From Duncaniella sp. (GTDB lineage: Bacteria; Bacteroidota; Bacteroidia; Bacteroidales; Muribaculaceae): a stretch of 12,840 bases of DNA. Under the pieces are notes generated by a model. It was not told the DNA's origin, did not search any database, and saw nothing but the letters and a program-made list of their open reading frames with translations. This document shows positions 7,049-12,840 of the stretch, piece after piece (within the stretch, counting starts at the first letter, position 1; every line of letters starts with the position of its first letter). The stretch covers positions 1 through 12,840 of the forward strand of contig NZ_JAIDEN010000077.1 of NCBI RefSeq assembly GCF_029054785.1. Reading direction: 5' to 3'. Made by a program: the position numbers and the translations under genes.

Positions 7049-8608
7049 ATGAAAATAAAAAAATATATTACTACAGTTGCCTTGACCGGGGTCTTGGCTA
7101 TGACAACGGCAGGATGCTCAGACTTTCTTAAAGAATATTCTCAGGATCTTGCAAAAGTGGAGAGCTGGTCTGACCTTGACGAGGTATTGCTTGGCGATGC
7201 CTACCTTCCGCCTACAAAAATAACGGATAACAGCTCGAATCTCGACATTCTCCATTTCATGTCTGATGAGATGACGCCTGACCATACGTATGAAGCATAC
7301 TACAGTCTTGGCTATGATTATTATACGAAAGAGATGTTCCCGTTCTATACCTGGATGGCCGATACCGGTGTCGACCAGCTGCGTCAGTACACAGGCGGGG
7401 ATGAAAAGTATTGGAATGACCTTTATAAACGCATCAATGTCTGCAATATGGTTCTTGAACTGATAGATGAGCAGCCTGAGAATAAAGTCGATGATGCAAT
7501 GGAAAAAGAGAGGGTAAAAGGCGAGGCTTACTTCCTCCGTGGCGCTTACTACTTCATTCTGGCTAACCTCTATGGAAAGCCATATGATCCTGCCACTGCC
7601 GATACTGATATGGGGGTGCCGGTCAAGCTGACAGGTACGATTGAAGATGTTGAGTTTCAGCGTTTCCCTCTGAACCACGTCTATAAACAGATAATATCTG
7701 ACCTTGAAGATGCAGAACGTTTCCTTGACGGTAAAACACGGAAGTCGATTTACAGGGCAAATGTCGTGGCAGTGAATCTTCTGCAGAGCCGTGTCTATCT
7801 CTATATGCAGAACTGGGTGAAGGCTGCTGAATATGCAGAAAAAGTTCTTTCAGTCCAGGATGCTCTGCTTGATCTGCGTTCGAGAGCTGTAGGTGATGAT
7901 TGTCTGTACAAGACTTCTCCTGAAACTATTTTCAGTATGGGCGGCTACAGCATAGCGAGCGCATTTGCCGACATTGTATCATGGGGACTGGAAGAGCCGG
8001 CAGGCTATTATGTATCTGATGATATGCTGGCTCTTTATAGCAGTGATGATCTCCGTAAGGAGCGCTATATCGGCAAATCGGAAGTTATGGATCTTGATAA
8101 TGTGTTTAGGAAAGTCAACGGGCAGCGAAGCAAATATTCAAACTATAACGAGGTGTCAAGCACCTTCCTTCTGCGCACACCGGAGGCTTATCTGACCTAT
8201 GCCGAGGCCAAGGCTTTTTCCGGTGAAGAGGGTGCGGCCCGTGCAAGACTTCAGGAGTTTCTTAAAACCCGTATGGAAGGATCTGTGAATGTTACTGAAA
8301 GCGGCAACGATCTGATTGATCTGATCCGTGAGGAACGGGCAAGGGAATTCCTTCTTGAGGGACACCGCTGGTTTGACCTGCGCCGTTACACCGTATGCCA
8401 GCCATATCCCTGGTCAAAAGTCATCACCCATGACTATATTTTCTATCGGACATCTTATCCGTCTGGCGTGGATTATATCGAAACCTATACCTTGGAAAAG
8501 TATGATCTGGCCTACACATTGCCGATACCTCGTGCTGTCCGCAATTTCCAGGTGTCTCTCGGCAATAATAGCCGTCCTGACCGAGTACCGAACCGCACTG
8601 AACCTTAG
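7049..8608 (+). CDS. SusD/RagB-family outer-membrane lipoprotein
   Basis: This 519-residue surface lipoprotein should form the ligand-capturing lid of the SusC transporter encoded 14 nt upstream. The lipoprotein signal peptide ends at TTAGC, with C23 as lipidated residue, followed by the usual SDFL. The SusD helical (TPR-like) core is visible in YWNDLYKRINVCNMVLELID (121-140) and KGEAYFLRGAYYFILANLYG (157-176). The C-terminal SusD signature includes TPEAYLTYAEAKA and FLLEGHRWFDLRRY. The frame ends at an amber TAG (8606-8608). Immediately behind it the same frame continues for 11 codons (E D D D D W D D W D W) to a TAA at 8642-8644. This suggests that a longer acidic, Trp-rich tail existed or is made by readthrough. 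Confidence 0.94.
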   Translation: MKIKKYITTVALTGVLAMTTAGCSDFLKEYSQDLAKVESWSDLDEVLLGDAYLPPTKITDNSSNLDILHFMSDEMTPDHTYEAYYSLGYDYYTKEMFPFYTWMADTGVDQLRQYTGGDEKYWNDLYKRINVCNMVLELIDEQPENKVDDAMEKERVKGEAYFLRGAYYFILANLYGKPYDPATADTDMGVPVKLTGTIEDVEFQRFPLNHVYKQIISDLEDAERFLDGKTRKSIYRANVVAVNLLQSRVYLYMQNWVKAAEYAEKVLSVQDALLDLRSRAVGDDCLYKTSPETIFSMGGYSIASAFADIVSWGLEEPAGYYVSDDMLALYSSDDLRKERYIGKSEVMDLDNVFRKVNGQRSKYSNYNEVSSTFLLRTPEAYLTYAEAKAFSGEEGAARARLQEFLKTRMEGSVNVTESGNDLIDLIREERAREFLLEGHRWFDLRRYTVCQPYPWSKVITHDYIFYRTSYPSGVDYIETYTLEKYDLAYTLPIPRAVRNFQVSLGNNSRPDRVPNRTEP

Positions 8609-8644
8609 GAAGATGATGACGACTGGGATGACTGGGACTGGTAA
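8609..8644 (+). other. In-frame Asp/Trp-rich tail behind the susD amber stop
   Basis: Continuing the susD frame past TAG gives GAA GAT GAT GAC GAC TGG GAT GAC TGG GAC TGG and then TAA, that is EDDDDWDDWDW. Such a biased composition is unlikely in random non-coding sequence. It suggests a former C-terminal tail cut off by a nonsense mutation, or one reached by stop readthrough. The DNA carries a short internal repeat of GACTGGGA-like units. Whether it is translated cannot be decided from sequence. Confidence 0.5.
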
Positions 8645-8672
8645 TTATCAATCATTAAAACAGAATGGAATT

Positions 8673-9590
8673 ATGAAAAAAATAGTTATATACGGACTGC
8701 TTGTAATGGCCGGAATGCAATTCTCCGCTTGTTCTGATGAAGAGGTGCTGACTCCGAGCCATGCGGAAGATGATCTGTTCTCTATCCCGACTGATGCTGT
8801 GGACCCTGTGTCGGTTCTGCGACGGGAATTTCATGAAGAAACCGGAATACATCTGCTTTTCTCTGAGGAGCTGAATCCGACTTTGATCGGGAAAGATAGC
8901 GATGGCAATAATCTGTATCGTGAAAATAAGATAGATTTCAAATGGAACTACAATACATACAACTCATATCTGGAATATGAAACGGAACAGATTACAGATA
9001 TTGACGATATGCGCAAGGGTGCGGAACTGTTTAAAAAGAACGTGTTGCCCCATATCGAAGGTTCTACGATATCCCCCTATTCAGTTCTGCTGCTGAATAG
9101 TCTGAAATCAAGAACTCAGTCGTGGAATCCTTGGAATGAATACACTCTTGCCTGCTGGCGCTGTCTTGGCGTTAGCATAAACGGCTGGGTTGAAGCCGAA
9201 AACGAGGCCGATGAGGAAGACTGGACTTTTGGATTGTGTAAAAGCCTTGTCAGTGCAAGGTTCAATTCATCGTCTGAGAATGCTCGTGAATGGACCAATC
9301 TGTCGTATAATAGCGGATCTGGAGGTGATGTGGTTGATTATGTTGATGATTGGGATCGAGATATCACTAAGGTTTATGAAATCGGGTTCCTGACATATTA
9401 TAAAGATTGGAAAGACAGACTGCATTATGACAATCTGCCATATTCCGACGATGATTTCAGTATGTTCTATGATGCGGTATTTGAACGGTCTCAAGAAGAT
9501 TTCGAAGCTGAATTCGGACAGTATGCCAAAATTATGGAAAAATACAATCTGATGAAGTCTCTGATTGAACAGACCGGTTATAAATTTTAA
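8673..9590 (+). CDS. Surface lipoprotein, degenerate relative of SusD-linked zinc metallopeptidases
   Basis: The 305-residue protein has a lipoprotein signal ending FSAC (C20) followed by SDEE, an acidic tail that suggests export to the cell surface. The layout recalls the putative zinc-binding metallopeptidase lipoproteins often linked to SusD. It has an N-terminal segment with DFKWNYNTY (88-96), a helix with FKKNVLPHI (120-128), and a C-terminal GFLTYYKDW / QEDFEAEFGQYAKIMEKY block (238-291) like their EDFAE helix and following helices. The expected HExxH helix would fall near TFGLCKSLVSARF (185-197), where no HExxH is present. FHEETGIH (53-60) does not have HExxH spacing. A CWRC motif lies at 161-164. 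The ATG at 8673 was chosen because it begins the signal peptide; the open frame continues upstream only in overlap with susD. Family assignment is by remembered pattern, so it is tentative; catalytic activity is doubtful. Confidence 0.6.
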   Translation: MKKIVIYGLLVMAGMQFSACSDEEVLTPSHAEDDLFSIPTDAVDPVSVLRREFHEETGIHLLFSEELNPTLIGKDSDGNNLYRENKIDFKWNYNTYNSYLEYETEQITDIDDMRKGAELFKKNVLPHIEGSTISPYSVLLLNSLKSRTQSWNPWNEYTLACWRCLGVSINGWVEAENEADEEDWTFGLCKSLVSARFNSSSENAREWTNLSYNSGSGGDVVDYVDDWDRDITKVYEIGFLTYYKDWKDRLHYDNLPYSDDDFSMFYDAVFERSQEDFEAEFGQYAKIMEKYNLMKSLIEQTGYKF

Positions 9591-9602
9591 TATTGATCAA
9601 CA

Positions 9603-10334
9603 ATGAAAAAGTATATATTTCTTCTCCTGACCGTAGCTCCGCTTCTTTTCTCCTCATGTAGCGATGATGATGACAAGTTGCCGAAAATTACCCCTGCGGA
9701 ACGCGGCACTGTGACGGATAATGATGGTAATGTCTATGACTGGGTGCGTATCGGCGATCTGTTGTGGACGACCTCGAATGCAAAAAATGGCCCATACATT
9801 CTTGACAACAAATATTACAACCGTTTTTTATGGAAAACGTTGTTTGAAGATGATTATGGCTATATTGACTATGATGCGGTGGATGAATATGAGCAGTCAT
9901 ATCTGCCTGAATATGGCAATCTGATGAACTATGCCGGAGCTGTGGCTTCAGCTCCTGAGGGTTGGCGTCTGCCTTCCGATGATGACTGGCAGAAACTTGA
10001 ACGCCACCTTGGCATGACTGGCACTGACCGCACGGGCCGTCGCGGTAATGGCCAGGCTTTCCGCCTGCAGGAAAAGGGTAGTGGCACAGAACTGGCCATG
10101 CAGCTTGGTGGAGCATTTATTTTTCAGCCGGCATTTGGCAGGATCTCTCTTGACCTTGATTTCGAACAGGTTTATGGCTATTACTGGACATCAACACTCA
10201 GACCATTAAGCTCGACCTCAGATGAAGAAAGCGCATATTTCCGTAAGTTCCTGGGTGGGCAAGGCGGCATATGGCGCGAAGCTTGTTCTACCCAGCAGCT
10301 GATGTCTGTCCGTTGGGTCAAAGATGCCGAATAA
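9603..10334 (+). CDS. FISUMP-domain lipoprotein
   Basis: The 243-residue lipoprotein has a signal peptide ending LFSSC (C19) and continues SDDDDK, matching the acidic surface-export signal described for Bacteroides lipoproteins. The mature part matches the Fibrobacter succinogenes major paralogous (FISUMP) domain pattern. It has VTDNDGNVYDWVRIGDLLWT (37-56) near the start, then SAPEGWRLPSDDDWQKLERHLGM (116-138), YYWTST (193-198), and a C-terminal MSVRWVKD (234-241). The last motif usually reads SVRCVKD, so the cysteine is replaced by Trp here. The domain's molecular role is not established; binding at the cell surface is the usual guess. The gene starts 12 nt after its upstream neighbour, which indicates co-transcription. 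There is no Shine-Dalgarno sequence; the ATG opens the signal peptide. Confidence 0.85.
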   Translation: MKKYIFLLLTVAPLLFSSCSDDDDKLPKITPAERGTVTDNDGNVYDWVRIGDLLWTTSNAKNGPYILDNKYYNRFLWKTLFEDDYGYIDYDAVDEYEQSYLPEYGNLMNYAGAVASAPEGWRLPSDDDWQKLERHLGMTGTDRTGRRGNGQAFRLQEKGSGTELAMQLGGAFIFQPAFGRISLDLDFEQVYGYYWTSTLRPLSSTSDEESAYFRKFLGGQGGIWREACSTQQLMSVRWVKDAE

Positions 10335-10370
10335 ATGACGACCTCTTAGTGTAAAACATTGGAATAAAAC

Positions 10371-11561
10371 ATGAAACCGAACATTGCTAAAATCTCATTG
10401 TCAGGGCTTATGGCCCTGACTTTGTCTGTTCCGGCATTTGCCGCAGACAATTTCAGCCTCAAAGGCTCGATTCCAGGTCTGTCAGACAGCCTGAAAGTTG
10501 TATTGAATGATGTCGAGGACCCCAACGGTGAGATCCGCCGGATCGGATCGGCTGTGGTCAGCAACGGAACCTTTGAACTTGCAGGTGAGCTGAAATCACC
10601 CACTGTGTGTGAATTTTCGGTATTGAAATATGTCCCTGCCCGTCAGGAATTCATGAGATCTTTCTCCACCCGCGTCATTGCTGAGCCGGGAGCCATGACG
10701 CTTACAAGCGAACTGCCTTTTGACAGCCTGCGTAATGTCAGAGATGACGAGCGCTATGTCAGAGTGACAGGCAGCGAGGCCCACTCGCAGTTTGACCGCT
10801 ATGTGGCGGCTGTCATGGATGCAGAGCTTAAAGAGCGTGACGCATCGTATCTGTCGGCCAAAAAATATTTCGACTCCAACGGCAATGAAGATACGATCGT
10901 GAAATATGACGCAATCAAGAATGCGGCCAAAGCCGATCTGCTGAAAGCCCAGCGCGAATTCATAGCCGCGCATCCTGACTATAACTACTCGGCTTATCTC
11001 GTGCAGCGTGAACTTGAAAAGGTGTTTACCTATTCGGCTGACGAGATCAACGCTATGGCCGACCTTGTGAAAGCCTGCCCCGACACTGCGCGCACATCCA
11101 CAGTGGAGAAGCGCCGGAAGTTCGCTCTGAAATATGCATTCGGACGTCAGTGTCCGGAATTCGAAGTGACACATACCGACGGCAAGACCTCTCCGTTTGC
11201 CTCGCTGCTCACCCCCGGCAAATACACCTTCATTGACTTCTGGGCCTCATGGTGCGGACCGTGCCGCTCGGCCATCCCTCATGTGCGTGAACTGAACAGC
11301 AAGTATGCCGACAGGCTCAATGTTTTCAGCATCTCAGTCGATGAGACCGAAGAGCCCTGGCGCAAGGCTATGGACGAGGAAAAAATGGAATGGGCCCAGT
11401 TTCATCTCCAGGCCGGAGATCAGATGGCAAAAGGCACACAGGCCTTTTTCATCACCACCATACCGCGCCTTGTGCTGCTCAACGACAAGGGTGAGGTTAT
11501 CTGCTCCACAAATATGCCACGTGAGATCACAGCCTGCATTGAGGCTGAACTCGGCAAGTGA
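10371..11561 (+). CDS. TlpA-like thioredoxin with N-terminal DUF4369 domain (first copy)
   Basis: This 396-residue periplasmic thiol-disulfide oxidoreductase has a signal peptide (about 1-25, ending AFAA). An N-terminal beta domain (about 27-112, DUF4369-like: FSLKGSIPGL, SNGTFELAGEL) is followed by a helical linker (about 138-255). The C-terminal thioredoxin fold contains FIDFWASWCGPC, with the catalytic C295-G-P-C298 pair and the cis-proline at TIP (363-365). It should reduce or shuffle disulfides of periplasmic or imported proteins. C261 sits in GRQCPEF, where relatives I recall mostly have APDF. Other cysteines are C80, C235, C377 and C389. A clear paralogue follows 18 nt downstream. No lipobox is seen, so the protein is probably soluble and periplasmic. 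Confidence 0.9.
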   Translation: MKPNIAKISLSGLMALTLSVPAFAADNFSLKGSIPGLSDSLKVVLNDVEDPNGEIRRIGSAVVSNGTFELAGELKSPTVCEFSVLKYVPARQEFMRSFSTRVIAEPGAMTLTSELPFDSLRNVRDDERYVRVTGSEAHSQFDRYVAAVMDAELKERDASYLSAKKYFDSNGNEDTIVKYDAIKNAAKADLLKAQREFIAAHPDYNYSAYLVQRELEKVFTYSADEINAMADLVKACPDTARTSTVEKRRKFALKYAFGRQCPEFEVTHTDGKTSPFASLLTPGKYTFIDFWASWCGPCRSAIPHVRELNSKYADRLNVFSISVDETEEPWRKAMDEEKMEWAQFHLQAGDQMAKGTQAFFITTIPRLVLLNDKGEVICSTNMPREITACIEAELGK

Positions 11562-11579
11562 AAAAACATCTAAAACAGA

Positions 11580-12761
11580 ATGAAAATGAAAAAATCGTTG
11601 ATATTGTCAGTCCTCGTAGGCTCTGCATTCGGACTTGGAGCGCAGACTCAGGGCGGATTCAGAATAAAAGCCGACATTCCGGGTCTTAAGGCCGGAACAG
11701 AAGTTCTGCTTGTAGGTCAGGAACGCGGTCCGAGAGAAAATCTCGCCGAGACCAAAGCCAGTGATGGCACTTTTGTCCTGACCGGATCAGTAGCATCTCC
11801 GACTCTGTGTGAAATCAGAATCAAGAGCCTGCGCGAAGGTGAGATGGACAAGGCTGTCTGTCTGATGGTAGAGAACACAGACATGGCTGTCAGCGCCGCC
11901 CATATCGACAGCGTGGCCCCCGGCTTCTACTTCGGTACATTCGGACTCACTCAGGAGCGCAACACGACCGTCAAAGGCGGACAGGCACAGCGGGAGTATA
12001 AGGAATACACGGATTTCATGTATCCGTATGTGTTTGCAAGCAAGCAGGCTCATTACAACCTCTATGTCGACAAGAAGAAAGGTCGCTCTGAGGATGACGA
12101 GAAGCGTCTGAAAGCTGAATATGCCGCTGCGAATCTTCAGGAGCAGGCGGCCCGCAAGCGTTTTATCACCGAACATCCCGGTTATAGTATTTCGGGGCGT
12201 TATTGGGGCGAATTACTTGATGAGCCGTTTTCGTTCATATCTCCGGAACTTGATGAGATTGAAGGCAAGGTGGCTCAGATGGCCGACACTGCGCGGCTTG
12301 CCTCAGTCAGAAAGAAACTGGCCTACGCCCGCAAGTTTCAGCGCAACAGTCCGTATAGCGATTTTACCGCCATTGACACACTCGGCACTCAGCGCAGACT
12401 GTCGGAGTTCATGGCACCGGGGAAATATGTCATGATAGACTTCTGGGCTTCGTGGTGCGGTCCTTGCCGTGCTTCGATCCCACATGTCCGTGAACTTTAC
12501 AATCTGTATGGTGACCGTCTCCGGATTATTGCCGTCTCGCTTGACAGCGCCGAGAAGCCATGGCGCAAGGCTATGTCGGAAGAGCAGATGGAGTGGACCC
12601 AGCTCTGGCTGAACAAAGAACTCGTCGAGCCGGCGCAGAAAGCCTATCAGATCAGCGGCATTCCATATATGCTCCTGATCAGTCCGGATGGAAAAATCCT
12701 CTTTGCCGGTCATGATCCGAATGCGGTGAATGAAATTCTGGCTAACGAATTGAAATCGTAG
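11580..12761 (+). CDS. TlpA-like thioredoxin with N-terminal DUF4369 domain (second copy)
   Basis: The 393-residue paralogue has the same architecture as the preceding gene. It has a signal peptide (about 1-21, ending GLGAQ), a DUF4369-like domain (about 26-108: FRIKADIPGL, SDGTFVLTGSVASPT), a lysine- and glutamate-rich helical linker (about 136-255), and a thioredoxin domain. The catalytic motif is C293-G-P-C296 and the cis-proline is in GIP (360-362). Near-identical stretches with the first copy include IDFWASWCGPCR, IPHVREL and PWRKAM. The N-terminal domain and the region after the cis-proline have diverged, suggesting different partners or substrates. Two in-frame starts lie six bases apart (11580 and 11586); either gives a good signal peptide. 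It is the last gene of the series in this window, and no convincing terminator follows. Confidence 0.9.
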   Translation: MKMKKSLILSVLVGSAFGLGAQTQGGFRIKADIPGLKAGTEVLLVGQERGPRENLAETKASDGTFVLTGSVASPTLCEIRIKSLREGEMDKAVCLMVENTDMAVSAAHIDSVAPGFYFGTFGLTQERNTTVKGGQAQREYKEYTDFMYPYVFASKQAHYNLYVDKKKGRSEDDEKRLKAEYAAANLQEQAARKRFITEHPGYSISGRYWGELLDEPFSFISPELDEIEGKVAQMADTARLASVRKKLAYARKFQRNSPYSDFTAIDTLGTQRRLSEFMAPGKYVMIDFWASWCGPCRASIPHVRELYNLYGDRLRIIAVSLDSAEKPWRKAMSEEQMEWTQLWLNKELVEPAQKAYQISGIPYMLLISPDGKILFAGHDPNAVNEILANELKS

Positions 12762-12840
12762 AGTCTAAGAGTATGTTTAGTTTTAAACCAATTTAAACAT
12801 TAAAGAGCACACAAAACCCTCAATCAGAGTGTTGAAAGGA
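12762..12840. other. AT-rich segment after the last gene
   Basis: No gene can be supported before the window ends. ATGTTTA (12773-12779) can pair with TAAACAT (12794-12800), and TTTAAAC occurs twice (12782-12788, 12792-12798). The potential hairpin has only A-T rich pairs and no T-tract behind it, so it is at best a weak terminator. Confidence 0.35.

Noticed and set aside
8328..8672. Upstream extension of the lipoprotein reading frame at 8673-9590 to an ATG at 8328
   Set aside because: The extension lies in another frame over the well-supported SusD C-terminus and would bury the lipoprotein signal peptide that begins at 8673.
8829..8852. FHEETGIH (residues 53-60 of the 8673-9590 product) as a zinc-binding HExxH motif
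   Set aside because: The histidines are separated by five residues instead of three, and the segment lies near the N-terminus, away from where the catalytic helix of related peptidases falls.
10596..11174. Long minus-strand open frame inside the first TlpA gene (192 codons)
   Set aside because: It is antisense to a gene with clear signal peptide and thioredoxin motifs, and has no recognisable protein features.
12762..12840. Insertion sequence end or CRISPR repeat at the window edge
   Set aside because: Only short AT-rich repeats are present, with no terminal inverted repeat pair, transposase or regularly spaced repeats; the window ends too soon to judge.

Overview
The window looks like a chromosomal segment of a Bacteroidales bacterium. 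The evidence is a SusC/SusD pair, a FecR-type anti-sigma factor with a divergent ECF sigma factor, DUF4369-TlpA thioredoxins, lipoproteins with an acidic S-D-D-D-D tail after the lipid cysteine, starts preceded by A-rich DNA without Shine-Dalgarno sequences, and two tRNA promoters matching the Bacteroidetes TTTG / TAnnTTTG pattern. A Muribaculaceae-like gut member is a guess from overall style and has not been tested.

Region 1 (1-1380) is housekeeping. tRNA-Gly(GCC) lies on the minus strand with a near-ideal promoter. It is followed by gpmA (phosphoglycerate mutase) on the plus strand, a strong shared hairpin terminator, and tRNA-Gln(UUG) on the minus strand with its own promoter of identical architecture.

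Region 2 (1379-12761) is one regulated nutrient-uptake locus. An ECF sigma gene on the minus strand is separated by 281 AT-rich bases from a long plus-strand gene series: fecR, susC, susD, two lipoprotein genes and two tandem TlpA-like thioredoxin genes. Gaps between plus-strand genes are 12-64 nt, which suggests one operon. SusC carries an N-terminal STN domain, so the likely circuit is: ligand binding at the outer-membrane SusCD complex, STN contact with periplasmic FecR, release of the sigma factor, and operon transcription. No glycoside hydrolase, sulfatase or polysaccharide lyase is present, so this is not an ordinary polysaccharide utilization locus. The lipoproteins and thioredoxins fit a peptide, protein or thiol/disulfide-containing substrate better, but the substrate is not known.

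Points most worth a second look: the in-frame 11-codon Asp/Trp-rich tail behind the amber stop of susD; the lipoprotein at 8673-9590, which resembles a SusD-linked metallopeptidase without a visible HExxH site but with a CWRC motif; the tandem, diverged TlpA pair; and the matching promoters of the two tRNAs.
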